Assembly: GCF_037948395.1 (NCBI RefSeq)
Contig: NZ_CP149940.1
Span: 2,852,001 to 2,916,000 of the forward strand
Source of the DNA: Serratia nevei
GTDB taxonomy: Bacteria > Pseudomonadota > Gammaproteobacteria > Enterobacterales > Enterobacteriaceae
DNA: 64,000 nt
Direction of reading: 5' to 3'
Positions 19,745-29,129 of this stretch are shown here, piece by piece. Each line of letters starts with the position of its first letter. The first letter of the stretch is position 1. Made by a program: the position numbers and the translations under genes. The notes beneath the pieces were generated by a model. That model was not told where the DNA came from and ran no database searches. It worked only from the letters and a program-made list of their open reading frames with translations.

Positions 19745-21088
19745 TTAAATAACCGGTTTAATCGAGGCGCCACGGCCAATCGCGTAGTAGGTAAAGCCGC
19801 GATTCTCCAAACGCTCCGGATCGTACAGGTTACGTCCATCGAAGATCACCGGCTGCTTCAGTTCACTTTTGATCACGTCGAAGTCCGGTGCGCGGAAATT
19901 CTGCCATTCGGTGCAGATCACCAGAGCATCGGCGCCGTGCAGCGCAGCCTCTTTGGTACCCATCAGCTTCAAGTCGTCACGCTGGCCATAGATGCGTTGG
20001 ACTTCGTTCATTGCTTCCGGGTCGTAGGCTTGAACGGTGGCGCCGGCAGCCCACAGTTGCTCTATCAGCACGCGGCTGGACGCTTCACGCATGTCATCGG
20101 TATTCGGCTTGAATGCCAGGCCCCACAGCGCGAAGATTTTGCCCTTCAGATCGCTGCCGAAGTAGTCTTTGATAAAGCTGTTCAGCTTGTCTTTCTGTTG
20201 GTAGTTGACCTGCTCAACCGCCTGCAGCAGCTTCGGTTGGTAACCGATCTGCTCCGCCGTGCGGATCAACGCCTGGACATCTTTCGGGAAGCAAGAACCA
20301 CCGTAGCCACAGCCAGGGTAGATGAAGTGATAACCGATGCGTGAGTCGGAACCGATGCCCTGACGCACTTTCTCAATGTCCGCCCCCAGCATTTCCGCCA
20401 GGTTGGACATTTCGTTCATAAAGCTGATCTTGGTCGCCAGCATGCAGTTGGCAGCATACTTGGTCAGCTCTGCGCTACGGATATCCATCATGATCATACG
20501 ATCGTGATTGCGGTTAAACGGCTCGTACAGCTCGCGAATAGGTTCGATCACATCTTTATTATCGGTACCGATAACGATGCGCTCCGGGCGCATACAGTCT
20601 GCTACCGCGGCACCTTCCTTCAGGAATTCCGGGTTAGACACCACGTCGAACGGCACGCTGCTGCCGCGTTTCGCCAGCGTTTCCGCCATCACCTGACGCA
20701 CTTTGTCCGCCGTGCCGACCGGAACGGTGGACTTGTCGATCACCACTTTACGATCGGTCATGTGCTCGGCGATGGTGCGCGCAACCGCAGTGACATATTT
20801 CAGGTCAGCGGAACCGTCTTCATCCGGCGGCGTACCGACGGCGATGAACTGGATATTCCCGTGCGCCACGCCCGCTTTGGCATCGGTAGTGAAATGCAGA
20901 CGGCCAGCCTCATAGTTTTGCTGCACCAGCGGCGTCAGGCCCGGTTCAAAAATCGGAATATTTCCTTTTTTCAGGTTTTCGACTTTTCGCTCATCGACGT
21001 CAATGCACATAACGTCATGGCCAACTTCAGCCAGCACGGCGGCCTGCACCAGACCCACATAACCAATACCAAAAACTGTTACTTTCAT
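19745..21088 (-). CDS. ugd: UDP-glucose 6-dehydrogenase
   Basis: Oxidises UDP-glucose to UDP-glucuronate with two NAD. The 447 residues have an N-terminal GIGYVGL nucleotide motif and a catalytic Cys C266 in [10 protein letters not shown], where GGSCFPKD is the family signature. The product feeds the epimerase gene downstream and, elsewhere in the genome, the L-Ara4N pathway for polymyxin resistance. It is 43 bp downstream of galU, so the three genes probably form one operon. Confidence 0.95.
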   Translation of the reverse strand: MKVTVFGIGYVGLVQAAVLAEVGHDVMCIDVDERKVENLKKGNIPIFEPGLTPLVQQNYEAGRLHFTTDAKAGVAHGNIQFIAVGTPPDEDGSADLKYVTAVARTIAEHMTDRKVVIDKSTVPVGTADKVRQVMAETLAKRGSSVPFDVVSNPEFLKEGAAVADCMRPERIVIGTDNKDVIEPIRELYEPFNRNHDRMIMMDIRSAELTKYAANCMLATKISFMNEMSNLAEMLGADIEKVRQGIGSDSRIGYHFIYPGCGYGGSCFPKDVQALIRTAEQIGYQPKLLQAVEQVNYQQKDKLNSFIKDYFGSDLKGKIFALWGLAFKPNTDDMREASSRVLIEQLWAAGATVQAYDPEAMNEVQRIYGQRDDLKLMGTKEAALHGADALVICTEWQNFRAPDFDVIKSELKQPVIFDGRNLYDPERLENRGFTYYAIGRGASIKPVI

Positions 21089-21131
21089 GTGAAAATCCTA
21101 GTTTTTCAAATCAAGACGAAAGATCACTCAA

Positions 21132-22049
21132 TTATTTCTTGTCAGCGGCAACAACCTGTTGCAGCCACTGAGAAAATTCTTTACCGAGGCTGGCATGGCG
21201 CATGCCGTATTCCACAAATGCCTGCATGTAACCCAGTTTGTTGCCACAATCATGGCTCACGCCTTTCAGGTGATACGCTTCCACCGTTTCCTGCTGCATC
21301 AACATTTCGATGCTGTCAGTCAGCTGAATTTCGTCGCCGGCACCTGGAGGCGTTTTCGCCAACAGCGGCCAAATATCGGCGGACAGCACGTAACGACCGA
21401 CAATCGCCAGGTTGGAAGGCGCTTTATCCGGCGACGGCTTCTCGACCACGCTGACCATCGGCGCGCTTTCGCCAGGTTGCAGATCGACGCCCTTGCAGTC
21501 GGCTACGCCGTAGTTTCCGACATCCTTATGCGGCACGGGTTCAACCATGATCTGGCTGACGCCGGTGGCTTCGAAGCGCTGCAGCATGTCGTGCAGGTTG
21601 TCTTTTTTCGGATCGGCGCTGTATTCGTCGAGGATCACGTCCGGCAACACCACGGCGACCGGCTCATCGCCCACCATCGGGTAGGCGCACATGATAGCGT
21701 GCCCCAGGCCTTTGGCATTCCCCTGGCGGACTTGCATCACGGTAACGCCTTTCGGGCAGATCGACTGTACTTCATCCAGCAATTGGCGCTTGACGCGTTT
21801 TTCCAGCATCGCTTCCAGTTCGAAACTGGTATCAAAATGGTTTTCGATCGAGTTTTTGGAGGAGTGAGTGACCAGCACAATCTCGTTAATCCCTGCCGCA
21901 ATGCACTCATTGACGACGTATTGGATCAGCGGTTTATCAACCAGCGGCAGCATTTCTTTTGGAATGGCTTTGGTGGCCGGTAACATCCGCGTACCCAAGC
22001 CTGCAACCGGGATCACGGCTTTTCTGACTTTGCGATTTACAGCAGGCAT
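21132..22049 (-). CDS. galU: UTP-glucose-1-phosphate uridylyltransferase GalU
   Basis: Makes UDP-glucose from UTP and glucose-1-phosphate. In 305 residues the nucleotidyltransferase signature is [20 protein letters not shown] near the start; DKPLIQYVV and VVEKP follow. The start at 22049 (MPAVNRKV) is chosen over an in-frame ATG 30 bp upstream because it matches E. coli GalU and has GAGAGG 5 bp upstream. It is first in the galU-ugd-uge cluster. Confidence 0.96.
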   Translation of the reverse strand: MPAVNRKVRKAVIPVAGLGTRMLPATKAIPKEMLPLVDKPLIQYVVNECIAAGINEIVLVTHSSKNSIENHFDTSFELEAMLEKRVKRQLLDEVQSICPKGVTVMQVRQGNAKGLGHAIMCAYPMVGDEPVAVVLPDVILDEYSADPKKDNLHDMLQRFEATGVSQIMVEPVPHKDVGNYGVADCKGVDLQPGESAPMVSVVEKPSPDKAPSNLAIVGRYVLSADIWPLLAKTPPGAGDEIQLTDSIEMLMQQETVEAYHLKGVSHDCGNKLGYMQAFVEYGMRHASLGKEFSQWLQQVVAADKK

Positions 22050-22262
22050 TATTTCCTCTCTTAAAGCTAAAACGCTCATTTTATGAGCTTGGGCTCGATA
22101 TAAAAAAACCTTCGGAGTATACCAGCTTATGCGCGCCGAGCATTAGCCAGAACACAAATAGAAAACATTTAGGACTATTACCCGTTCTGATAATCGGGAG
22201 AATAAATAAACGGTTTAATTACCGATAAGTGAATAGCTTGAGATCTCGCCGCTCGGCGCCCG

Positions 22263-23276
22263 TTATTCAGCGCTCAGCATCAGCCGCAATCGGCCCCCGC
22301 TGCCCCACACCTGACATTGCCAGGCGGTGCAACGTTGACTGATCTGGTTCATATAGGTAGCCCCCAGCGTCCCCAGCGGTACGCCGTTGCTCAGCTGAAT
22401 TTGATTATCCCCGGTATTGACGTTGGCATGCAGCCCGGCGGACACCAGAATCAGGTTCTTATTTTCGGCGTGGTAATATCCCAGCAACAGAGGGAATTGG
22501 CCATCTAATTTCCCCTGCCGCAATAATTGATTAACCTGCTTTAACAATGCTGACATTTGCGGCAGACGATGTTGTTGATTAGCCAGATGGTCTTGCAGCA
22601 ACCCATTAAATAATGCGCGCAACAGCAATGCCGCCAATACGCCATTATCGCCGGCGCGCGTGACGTCCAGGCAATAGAATGCCAGGTCTTTTTCTGACAA
22701 CGCGGCAATATCCAGCACCAGACCGGGATTTTCGCCCGTGGTTAACTGCCGATAGTTGATCCGGCAATGTGCAATGGTCTGCTGTACCGGCGGTTGCAGT
22801 TGTTTAAGCAGTTTGACGGCTTCGGAAGGGTTTTTGCTCAGCGCATCCCAATCCTGAAACAGCTCAACCTCTTCAATCGCCTGAGAGGTGAACATATTGG
22901 GGTATAAACACGCCAGCACCGCTTCACGCAGGCGATTGAGATCGGTCAGGGGCTTCAGCAGGACATCCTGTACGCCCAAGCGCAACACCTTGGCAATGTC
23001 GGCCATCTTGTCGGTGGCCGAGATCACCAGCACCGGGATCTGCCCCCCCTGTAAACGCAGGTGCTCAACGAATTCGATACCGCCCATTTCCGGCATCGCG
23101 AGATCGCACAGAATCAGATCGGGCTTGAAGTCATCGACGGCACTCAGCGCCTGCAAACCGTTGGTCGCCTCGCCGGTTTCAGCGCCCAGCGAGGTCAAAT
23201 AACCGACCAGCACGGAACGAAAAACCTGTTCGTCCTCAACGATCAAGATGCGTTTGTGAGTGAGTGGTAATGCCAT
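22263..23276 (-). CDS. rssB: RssB, response-regulator adaptor for RpoS proteolysis
   Basis: Delivers sigma-S to ClpXP. The 337 residues equal E. coli length. The receiver domain (about 8-125) has acidic residues in VEDE and phosphoacceptor D58 in LILCDLAMPEM. The C-terminal half is the degenerate PP2C-like domain ending GGRLRLMLSAE. The start at 23276 has GAGG 8 bp upstream; earlier in-frame ATGs at 23300 and 23327 lack a ribosome site. It follows rssA in the same direction. Confidence 0.95.
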   Translation of the reverse strand: MALPLTHKRILIVEDEQVFRSVLVGYLTSLGAETGEATNGLQALSAVDDFKPDLILCDLAMPEMGGIEFVEHLRLQGGQIPVLVISATDKMADIAKVLRLGVQDVLLKPLTDLNRLREAVLACLYPNMFTSQAIEEVELFQDWDALSKNPSEAVKLLKQLQPPVQQTIAHCRINYRQLTTGENPGLVLDIAALSEKDLAFYCLDVTRAGDNGVLAALLLRALFNGLLQDHLANQQHRLPQMSALLKQVNQLLRQGKLDGQFPLLLGYYHAENKNLILVSAGLHANVNTGDNQIQLSNGVPLGTLGATYMNQISQRCTAWQCQVWGSGGRLRLMLSAE

Positions 23277-23379
23277 CAGCCGAGCCTCGTCCCTTTCCAT
23301 AGTGTAATAGTGGCTCAAAAAGGTCACTTATGCTCGTCTGAATCAGACCGACCGCGCATTGCCAACCAAGAACCGAGAA

Positions 23380-24282
23380 TTATCTATTTTTTATCAACGG
23401 CAACAACCGATCCAGTTGTTTTTCCACCGCCAGTAACCCTGCCTCGATCGCTTCATCGGCGCGGTGGAAATCCAGCGTCGAGATTTGCGGGCAAAAAGGT
23501 TGGATCAGCACGTCCGGCGGATCGCTCGCCATCCGGTTACGCTTCAGGCGATTTTCCAGCATCTGAATCGAGGTGCCCATAATCTCCATCGCCGTCGGCG
23601 CCGTCGTCGGTTTACGCTGTCGCATTCTGCCGACGCGCGCTCTCAGACGCCCGCGCCAGGTATCGGCAGGCGCATCGTCCGAACTTTCGTCCTCAATGCG
23701 TACCGAGAACAAATCCTGCTGCATCAGGTGCGCGTCATGCTGCAGATCGACCGCGATGACGATATCGGCACCCAGCGCCCGGCAAAGGGACACCGGCACC
23801 GGATTGACCACCGCGCCGTCCACCAGCCAATAGCCGTCGGCCCACACCGGCGCCAGCAGGCCAGGCATGCTGCAGGAAGCGCGCACCGCCTGATGAATAT
23901 CGCCTTCGGTCAGCCACAGTTCGCGGCCGGTGCTGAGATTGGTCGTCACGGCGCCGAACTTCAGCGCGCATTCGGCAATATCGTTGATCTTCAATAGCTG
24001 TCCGACGGCGTTAAACACCCGATCGCCGCGCAACAAGCCACCACGCTGCCAGGAAAAGTCCATCAGACGAATCACGTCCCAATAGCTGAACGACCGCACC
24101 CACTGCTCCATCGCCGGCAGGCGATGGCTGGCGAACGCCGCGCCCACTAACGCACCGACAGAGCAGCCGGCAACGATATCGACCTCAATTCCCAGTTTCT
24201 TTAACGCATTGATCACGCCGATGTGCGCCCAGCCTTTAGCCGAGCCAGCTCCCAGCGCCAGTCCGATCTTGATTTGCCGCAT
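23380..24282 (-). CDS. rssA: RssA, patatin-like phospholipase family protein
   Basis: A 300-residue patatin-fold protein. The oxyanion glycine-rich motif LGAGSAKGWAHIG lies at 10-22, nucleophile S41 in GCSVGA, and the dyad Asp in LVDGAVVNPVP around residue 155. It is conserved upstream of rssB in enterobacteria, but is not known to be needed for RpoS turnover. The substrate is unknown. Confidence 0.93.
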   Translation of the reverse strand: MRQIKIGLALGAGSAKGWAHIGVINALKKLGIEVDIVAGCSVGALVGAAFASHRLPAMEQWVRSFSYWDVIRLMDFSWQRGGLLRGDRVFNAVGQLLKINDIAECALKFGAVTTNLSTGRELWLTEGDIHQAVRASCSMPGLLAPVWADGYWLVDGAVVNPVPVSLCRALGADIVIAVDLQHDAHLMQQDLFSVRIEDESSDDAPADTWRGRLRARVGRMRQRKPTTAPTAMEIMGTSIQMLENRLKRNRMASDPPDVLIQPFCPQISTLDFHRADEAIEAGLLAVEKQLDRLLPLIKNR

Positions 24283-24400
24283 AGCGCCATCCTCTCGGTA
24301 ACAGGGGGTATCTGCTTTCAGGGTAGATTGTCACTGACGAATATTGTTAGGTAACATATGCGCTAAATTCATTTTCTGCCTCGTCTTCTCAGGAGTTATT

Positions 24401-24865
24401 TTGCCCGAATCATGCCCATGCGGCAGCGGACTGGCGTATAACGCATGCTGTGCCCCTTTTATCAGCGGCAATCAACCGGCGCCGACACCCGGCCAGCTGA
24501 TGCGTTCACGCTTCACCGCCTACGTGAATCATAACGTCGATTATCTGATCGCTACCTGGCACCCCGACTGCGGCGCCGAAGCCTGGCGCAATGCGATCGT
24601 CGACAGCTTTAAAAATACCGAATGGCTGGGCCTGACGATCGTGGAAGAGAAAGCCGGCCATGAGCCGGACGAAGGCTTCGTCGAATTCATCGCCCGTTTT
24701 ACCGATGGCGAAAGCGGCGAACCGCAGGCGATGCATGAGCGCTCGCGCTTCCTTCGTCGCGATCAACGTTGGTATTATATCGACGGCACCAAGCCCCAGC
24801 CCGGCAGAAATGCAATTTGTCCCTGTGGCTCAGGGAAAAAATACAAGAAGTGCTGCGGGCGCTAG
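24401..24865 (+). CDS. ychJ: YchJ, zinc-binding SEC-C motif protein
   Basis: A 154-residue protein with a SEC-C-type metal motif at each end: CPCGSGLAYNACC at the N-terminus and CPCGSGKKYKKCC at the C-terminus, with an NTF2-like middle (MRSRFTAYV...RSRFLRRDQRWYYIDG). The best start is TTG at 24401, which has AGGAG 5 bp upstream and gives E. coli length. Reading from the ATG at 24344 adds a hydrophobic stretch not found in YchJ. Function unknown; zinc binding is family knowledge. Confidence 0.85.
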   Translation: MPESCPCGSGLAYNACCAPFISGNQPAPTPGQLMRSRFTAYVNHNVDYLIATWHPDCGAEAWRNAIVDSFKNTEWLGLTIVEEKAGHEPDEGFVEFIARFTDGESGEPQAMHERSRFLRRDQRWYYIDGTKPQPGRNAICPCGSGKKYKKCCGR

Positions 24866-24933
24866 CCGGCCGGCGCTTCACGTTTACGCCTGCGCAGACA
24901 GGCCGTTCAGTATCAGACAGGATCCTCAAACCC

Positions 24934-25782
24934 ATGCCACACCAAAATGTACAACGGAAAGTGTTACGCACCATCTGCCCGGACGCCAAAGGGCTGATCG
25001 CCAAGATCACCAACATCTGTTACAAGCACGAACTCAATATCGTTCAGAATAATGAGTTCGTCGATCACCGCACCGGGCGTTTCTTCATGCGTACCGAGCT
25101 GGAAGGCATTTTCAACGACAACACGCTGCTGGCCGATCTGGACAGCGCGCTGCCGGAAGGTTCGCTGCGCGAGCTGCACAGCACCGGGCGCCGTCGCATC
25201 GTGGTGCTGGTCACCAAAGAGGCCCACTGCCTGGGCGATCTGTTGATGAAAAGCGCCTATGGCGGCCTCGACGTTGAAATCGCCGCCGTGATCGGCAACC
25301 ACGACACGCTGCAATCGCTCGTGGAACGTTTCGATATTCCTTTCCATCTGGTGAGCCACGAAGGCTTGACGCGTGAACAGCACGACCGCGAAATGACGGC
25401 CCAGATCGATCAATATCAGCCGGATTACGTGGTGCTGGCCAAATATATGCGCGTGCTGACCCCGGCCTTCGTGCAGCATTATCCGAATCAGGTGATCAAC
25501 ATTCACCATTCGTTCCTGCCGGCGTTTATCGGCGCGCGCCCTTACCACCAGGCCTATGAGCGCGGGGTAAAAATCATCGGCGCCACCGCCCACTACGTTA
25601 ACGACAATCTCGACGAAGGCCCGATCATCATGCAGGACGTGATCCACGTCGATCACACCTATTCCGCCGAGGATATGATGCGCGCCGGGCGCGACGTAGA
25701 GAAAAATGTGCTCAGCCGCGCGCTGTATCAGGTGTTGGCACAGCGCGTCTTCGTCTACGGCAACCGCACCGTTATTCTGTAA
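24934..25782 (+). CDS. purU: Formyltetrahydrofolate deformylase PurU
   Basis: Hydrolyses 10-formyl-THF to formate and THF, supplying formate to PurT and balancing one-carbon units. The 282 residues have an N-terminal ACT domain (about 8-85, starting VLRTICPDAKGLIAKI) sensing glycine and methionine, then a formyltransferase fold with INIHHSFLPAF and ATAHYVNDNLDEGPI carrying the catalytic Asn/His/Asp. The start at 24934 gives the E. coli-like N-terminus; in-frame sequence upstream overlaps ychJ. Confidence 0.96.
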   Translation: MPHQNVQRKVLRTICPDAKGLIAKITNICYKHELNIVQNNEFVDHRTGRFFMRTELEGIFNDNTLLADLDSALPEGSLRELHSTGRRRIVVLVTKEAHCLGDLLMKSAYGGLDVEIAAVIGNHDTLQSLVERFDIPFHLVSHEGLTREQHDREMTAQIDQYQPDYVVLAKYMRVLTPAFVQHYPNQVINIHHSFLPAFIGARPYHQAYERGVKIIGATAHYVNDNLDEGPIIMQDVIHVDHTYSAEDMMRAGRDVEKNVLSRALYQVLAQRVFVYGNRTVIL

Positions 25783-25869
25783 TCGTTCAATAAATCGGTG
25801 CATTTCGTTCAGGGATGCACCGTCAAGAATAAAAAAACGGCAAACGATTCATTTTCTGCATTTCAATGC

Positions 25870-25906
25870 TTTACACATCCGCTTCATTTGATATGATGCG
25901 CCCCGC
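25870..25906 (+). promoter_or_regulatory. tRNA-Tyr promoter with stringent-type discriminator
   Basis: TTTACA at 25870-25875, 16 bp, TATGAT at 25892-25897, then GCGCCCCGC. This is nearly the E. coli tyrT core promoter, whose GC-rich discriminator makes it ppGpp-sensitive and supercoil-dependent. The AT-rich sequence upstream is where Fis would bind. Confidence 0.85.
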
Positions 25907-25958
25907 TTACCGAGACAGCGCTCTCGCAAGCAAGGCCAGTTAAATAGCCATGTAATAT

Positions 25959-26027
<69 letters not shown>

Positions 26028-26043
<16 letters not shown>

Positions 26044-26144
26044 TCTTTTCATTGCTGATACGCATTGGGTTAAAGCTAATCAGAAAGGGAAGGATAACGT
26101 GCTTTAGCGCGGCCCGAAGGGTGAGGAACGAAGTGACGAATAAT
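26028..26144 (+). repeat. Short spacer version of the rtT-like repeat (117 bp) between the tRNA-Tyr genes
   Basis: It begins with the tRNA 3' end CCTTCCCCCACCACCATCT and runs to the next copy of that string at 26145. The end shares the element GCTTTAGCGCGGCCCG.AGGGTGAGG with the longer repeats further on, but lacks their central section. It suggests the spacer arose from the same repeat with an internal deletion of about 58 bp. Confidence 0.7.
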
Positions 26145-26256
26145 CCTTCCCCCACCACCATCTTTTCTCCGCCAGGAGCGAAGAAGCAGTAAAGAAGCCG
26201 GCCAGGTTTCTTCCGGATAAAACCGGAGCAACAATTAGTAAATCCATGAATATCAT

Positions 26257-26325
<69 letters not shown>

Positions 26326-26341
<16 letters not shown>

Positions 26342-26735
26342 TCTCTTGCAAAAACTCCCTAAACCGACTTAAAGCACACCGCATCCATATTGCTCCGCAC
26401 TGGGGAAGGATGAGAAGCTTCGACCAAGGTTCGAGTCTCACGCAGTGAGACAACGCGCTTCAGCGCGGCCCGCAGGGTGAGGCGCGCAGCGACAAATCAT
26501 CCTTCCCCCACCACCATCTCTTGCAAAAACTCCCTAAACCGACTTAAAGCACACCGCATCCATAATGCTCCGCACCGGGGAAGGATGAGAAGCTTCGACC
26601 AAGGTTCGAGTCTCACGCAGTGAGACAACGCACTTTAGCGCGGCCCGCAGGGTGAGTCGCACAGCGACGAATCATCCTTCCCCCACCACCATCTCTTGCA
26701 GAACATTCCCAAATCGACTTAAAGCACATCCCCCC
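26326..26735 (+). repeat. Tandem 175-bp repeats downstream of tRNA-Tyr (rtT-like array)
   Basis: Two full units, 26326-26500 and 26501-26675, and a degenerating third from 26676. Each starts with the last 16 nt of the tRNA plus ATCTCTTGCA. Each contains a perfect hairpin GTCTCAC-GCA-GTGAGAC (26435-26451 and +175). A second element, GCGC-TTCA-GCGC at 26455-26466, is perfect in unit 1 and has one mismatch in unit 2. E. coli tyrT has 178-bp repeats of the same design, also carrying the tRNA 3' end, which give the rtT RNA. Function is unresolved even in E. coli. No T-tract terminator is obvious at the end. Confidence 0.85.
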
Positions 26736-26884
26736 AATGCTCTGGTATCAATAAAACTCAATTACCCCCCCTTATTCCCCGCGTTCACCTCGATGTTTTA
26801 TTTCCTCACTCCCAGCCGTAACTTGAACTCCGGCCGACAATTCGCTATACCACTGGCTTCTTTAGTGCAGTAAGGAACAGGTGG

Positions 26885-27457
26885 ATGCGAAACAATATTT
26901 GCGTTTTTTGTGGCGCCAGTGAAGGCGTCAATCCCGCTTATGCCGAGCAGGCTCGTCAACTGGGGCAGCTGCTGGCCGCACAGGGGCGCCGTTTAATCTA
27001 CGGCGGCGGCAAGAAAGGATTGATGGGGATCGTGGCAGATGCCGTGTTGGCGGCGGGCGGTGAAGCTGTCGGCATTATCCCCGAGCGCCTGGTTGAAGCG
27101 GAAACCGCACATCGCGGCCTGACCGAACTGGAAGTGGTGCCTGATATGCATACGCGCAAAGCCCGTATGGCCGCGCTGGCGGACGGTTTTATCGCCCTGC
27201 CCGGCGGCATCGGCACGTTGGAAGAGTTGTTTGAAATCTGGACCTGGGGACAAATCGGCTATCACAACAAGCCGGTCGGCCTGCTGAACGTTAACGGCTT
27301 CTACCGCCCGCTGAGCCAATTCCTCGAACACGTCGCCGATCAGGGCTTTATGCGCCACGACTATCTCGGCACCCTGCACATCAGTGAATCGGCGCAAACG
27401 CTGCTGCAACAGTTTGACGATTATCAACCCAAAAATTACGACCGCTGGGCGAAATAA
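26885..27457 (+). CDS. LOG/TIGR00730-family nucleoside-monophosphate phosphoribohydrolase
   Basis: A 190-residue Rossmann-fold protein with both family signatures: [10 protein letters not shown] at 39-48 and PGGIGTLEE at 106-114, with R91/K92 in HTRKARM between. Family members release the base from nucleoside 5'-monophosphates, including cytokinin precursors in plants and plant-associated microbes. In bacteria the physiological substrate is often purine or pyrimidine monophosphate. The start at 26885 has AACAGGTGG upstream. Its role here is unknown. Confidence 0.85.
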   Translation: MRNNICVFCGASEGVNPAYAEQARQLGQLLAAQGRRLIYGGGKKGLMGIVADAVLAAGGEAVGIIPERLVEAETAHRGLTELEVVPDMHTRKARMAALADGFIALPGGIGTLEELFEIWTWGQIGYHNKPVGLLNVNGFYRPLSQFLEHVADQGFMRHDYLGTLHISESAQTLLQQFDDYQPKNYDRWAK

Positions 27458-27558
27458 ACCCGCTGCGCAGCCAGCGGCCCTGCCGCTGTCTGCGTTACAT
27501 TTCCCGCCAAACTCTGCTACTATCACAGCACATTTTTCTCGTGAAAACGGCACCGCTC

Positions 27559-28365
27559 ATGAAGTTTGTCTCTTTTAATATCAATGGACTGCGCGCGCGT
27601 CCGCATCAGCTGGCGGCAATTATCGAACAGCACCAGCCCGACGTGATCGGCCTGCAAGAAACGAAAGTTCACGACGACATGTTCCCGCTGGAAGAAGTCA
27701 ACCAGCACGGCTATCACGTGTTCTATCACGGGCAAAAAGGCCATTACGGCGTAGCGCTGCTGACCAAAGCGGAGCCTCTGGCCGTGCGCCGCGGTTTCCC
27801 GACCGATGAAGAAGATGCGCAGCGTCGCATCATCATGGCCGATCTGGCGACGCCGCAGGGCACGCTGACGGTGATCAACGGCTACTTCCCGCAAGGTGAA
27901 AGCCGCGACCACCCGATCAAATTCCCGGCTAAAACACGCTTTTATCAGGATTTGCAAAACTACCTGGAGCAGCAGCTGTCGGCGGAATCCCCGGTGTTGA
28001 TCATGGGTGACATGAACATCAGCCCGAGCGATTATGACATTGGCATCGGCGAAGACAGCCGTAAACGCTGGCTGCGCACCGGCAAGTGTTCCTTCCTGCC
28101 GGAAGAGCGCGAATGGATGGACCGCCTGCTGAACTGGGGCCTGGTAGACACCTATCGCCACGCCAACCCGGGGCGCAACGACGAATTCTCGTGGTTCGAC
28201 TACCGTTCCAAAGGGTTCGACGACAACCGCGGTCTGCGTATCGATCTGCTGCTGGCCAGCACCCCGCTGGCTTCGCGCTGCATCGCCACCGGCATCGATT
28301 ATCAAACCCGCGGTATGGAAAAACCTTCCGACCATGCGCCGGTCTGGGCGGAGTTTACGCTGTAA
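27559..28365 (+). CDS. xthA: Exodeoxyribonuclease III
   Basis: AP endonuclease and 3' phosphodiesterase of base-excision repair. The 268 residues equal E. coli XthA. Catalytic E34 lies in [10 protein letters not shown]151 and N153 in GDMNISP, and the terminal SDHAP His is present. The start at 27559 ([10 protein letters not shown]) reproduces the family N-terminus; six in-frame codons upstream are probably untranslated. A strong terminator follows at once. Confidence 0.97.
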   Translation: MKFVSFNINGLRARPHQLAAIIEQHQPDVIGLQETKVHDDMFPLEEVNQHGYHVFYHGQKGHYGVALLTKAEPLAVRRGFPTDEEDAQRRIIMADLATPQGTLTVINGYFPQGESRDHPIKFPAKTRFYQDLQNYLEQQLSAESPVLIMGDMNISPSDYDIGIGEDSRKRWLRTGKCSFLPEEREWMDRLLNWGLVDTYRHANPGRNDEFSWFDYRSKGFDDNRGLRIDLLLASTPLASRCIATGIDYQTRGMEKPSDHAPVWAEFTL

Positions 28366-28373
28366 CCCCATCA

Positions 28374-28395
28374 CCCCGGCGCTCGCCGGGGTTTT
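28374..28395 (+). terminator. xthA terminator
   Basis: CCCCGGC-GCTC-GCCGGGG stem followed by four T, 8 bp after the xthA stop. It ends only 14 bp before nudG, so read-through may supply part of nudG mRNA. Confidence 0.8.
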
Positions 28396-28409
28396 ACTCT
28401 GTGAAGCCA

Positions 28410-28811
28410 ATGAAAATTATCGACGTGGTAGCCGCTATTCTGGAACAGAACGGCCACATTTTACTGGCCCAGCGCGGCACAGGCAGCGATCAGGCCGGTC
28501 TGTGGGAGTTTCCCGGCGGCAAGGTTGAAACGGGCGAAAGCCAGCCAGAAGCGCTGGCGCGCGAGCTGGATGAAGAATTGGGAATTTGCGCCCGTATCGG
28601 CGACTATGTGGGCAGCAATCAGTGGCAGCAAGGCGAACGCATCATCCGCCTGCACGCCTGGCAAGTCACGGCGTTCTCCGGTGAACTGCAACAGCGCTGC
28701 CACTCGGCGTTGGTCTGGGTTACGCCGCAGCAGGCGCAGGAATACGCCCTGGCGCCCGCCGACGTTCCACTGCTGGCGGACTATATCGCCGCGCAAAGCG
28801 GTGCACGCTGA
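28410..28811 (+). CDS. nudG: NudG, Nudix pyrimidine (d)NTP pyrophosphatase
   Basis: Cleaves oxidised or methylated cytosine and guanine nucleotides (CTP pyrophosphohydrolase in E. coli). The 133 residues hold a complete Nudix box from G37 to I59 (GGKVETGES...RELDEELGI). LAQR..GSDQAGLWEFPGGK matches the MutT-like branch. The ATG at 28410 is preceded by an in-frame GTG at 28401; I prefer the ATG because it aligns with E. coli NudG. It is convergent with ynjH, 21 bp apart. Confidence 0.92.
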   Translation: MKIIDVVAAILEQNGHILLAQRGTGSDQAGLWEFPGGKVETGESQPEALARELDEELGICARIGDYVGSNQWQQGERIIRLHAWQVTAFSGELQQRCHSALVWVTPQQAQEYALAPADVPLLADYIAAQSGAR

Positions 28812-28832
28812 GCGCGGCGACAGGTTACATCG

Positions 28833-29129
28833 TCACTTCTTCAATCGCACCCAAATCAAGGGGTTGGTGCCGATGGTGTTAGGCTCACGCACGCACTGCA
28901 GCACTTCCCCTTCCACTTTAAGCACCGCGCCCTCGGAATAGTTTTGATTCTGGTAGACGCAACAGCGGTTGCAGGGCTGTGCCGGCGGTGGGTTGACGCC
29001 GCTTTTGGCCGTGCCCCAAATCTCCGGCGAAACCGGTAACACCACGTCCACATCGCCGCGATTGGCGACTGCCAGGCCGGAAAACATCAGGGCAGCGGCA
29101 GCCAATCCCCCACTGAGTCCACGCTTCAT
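28833..29129 (-). CDS. ynjH: YnjH, secreted DUF1496 protein
   Basis: A 98-residue protein with a Sec signal ([22 protein letters not shown], about 22 residues). The mature part has the [18 protein letters not shown] core of DUF1496, with closely spaced cysteines that are probably oxidised in the periplasm. It is last of the selD-selU-topB-ynjH run and its ATG overlaps the topB stop by 4 nt. Function is unknown. Confidence 0.88.
   Translation of the reverse strand: MKRGLSGGLAAAALMFSGLAVANRGDVDVVLPVSPEIWGTAKSGVNPPPAQPCNRCCVYQNQNYSEGAVLKVEGEVLQCVREPNTIGTNPLIWVRLKK

Noticed and set aside
26409..26626. 12-codon frame MRSFDQGSSLTQ in both 175-bp repeats
   Set aside because: GGGAAGG touches the ATG, leaving no spacing; conservation is explained by RNA hairpins in the repeat.
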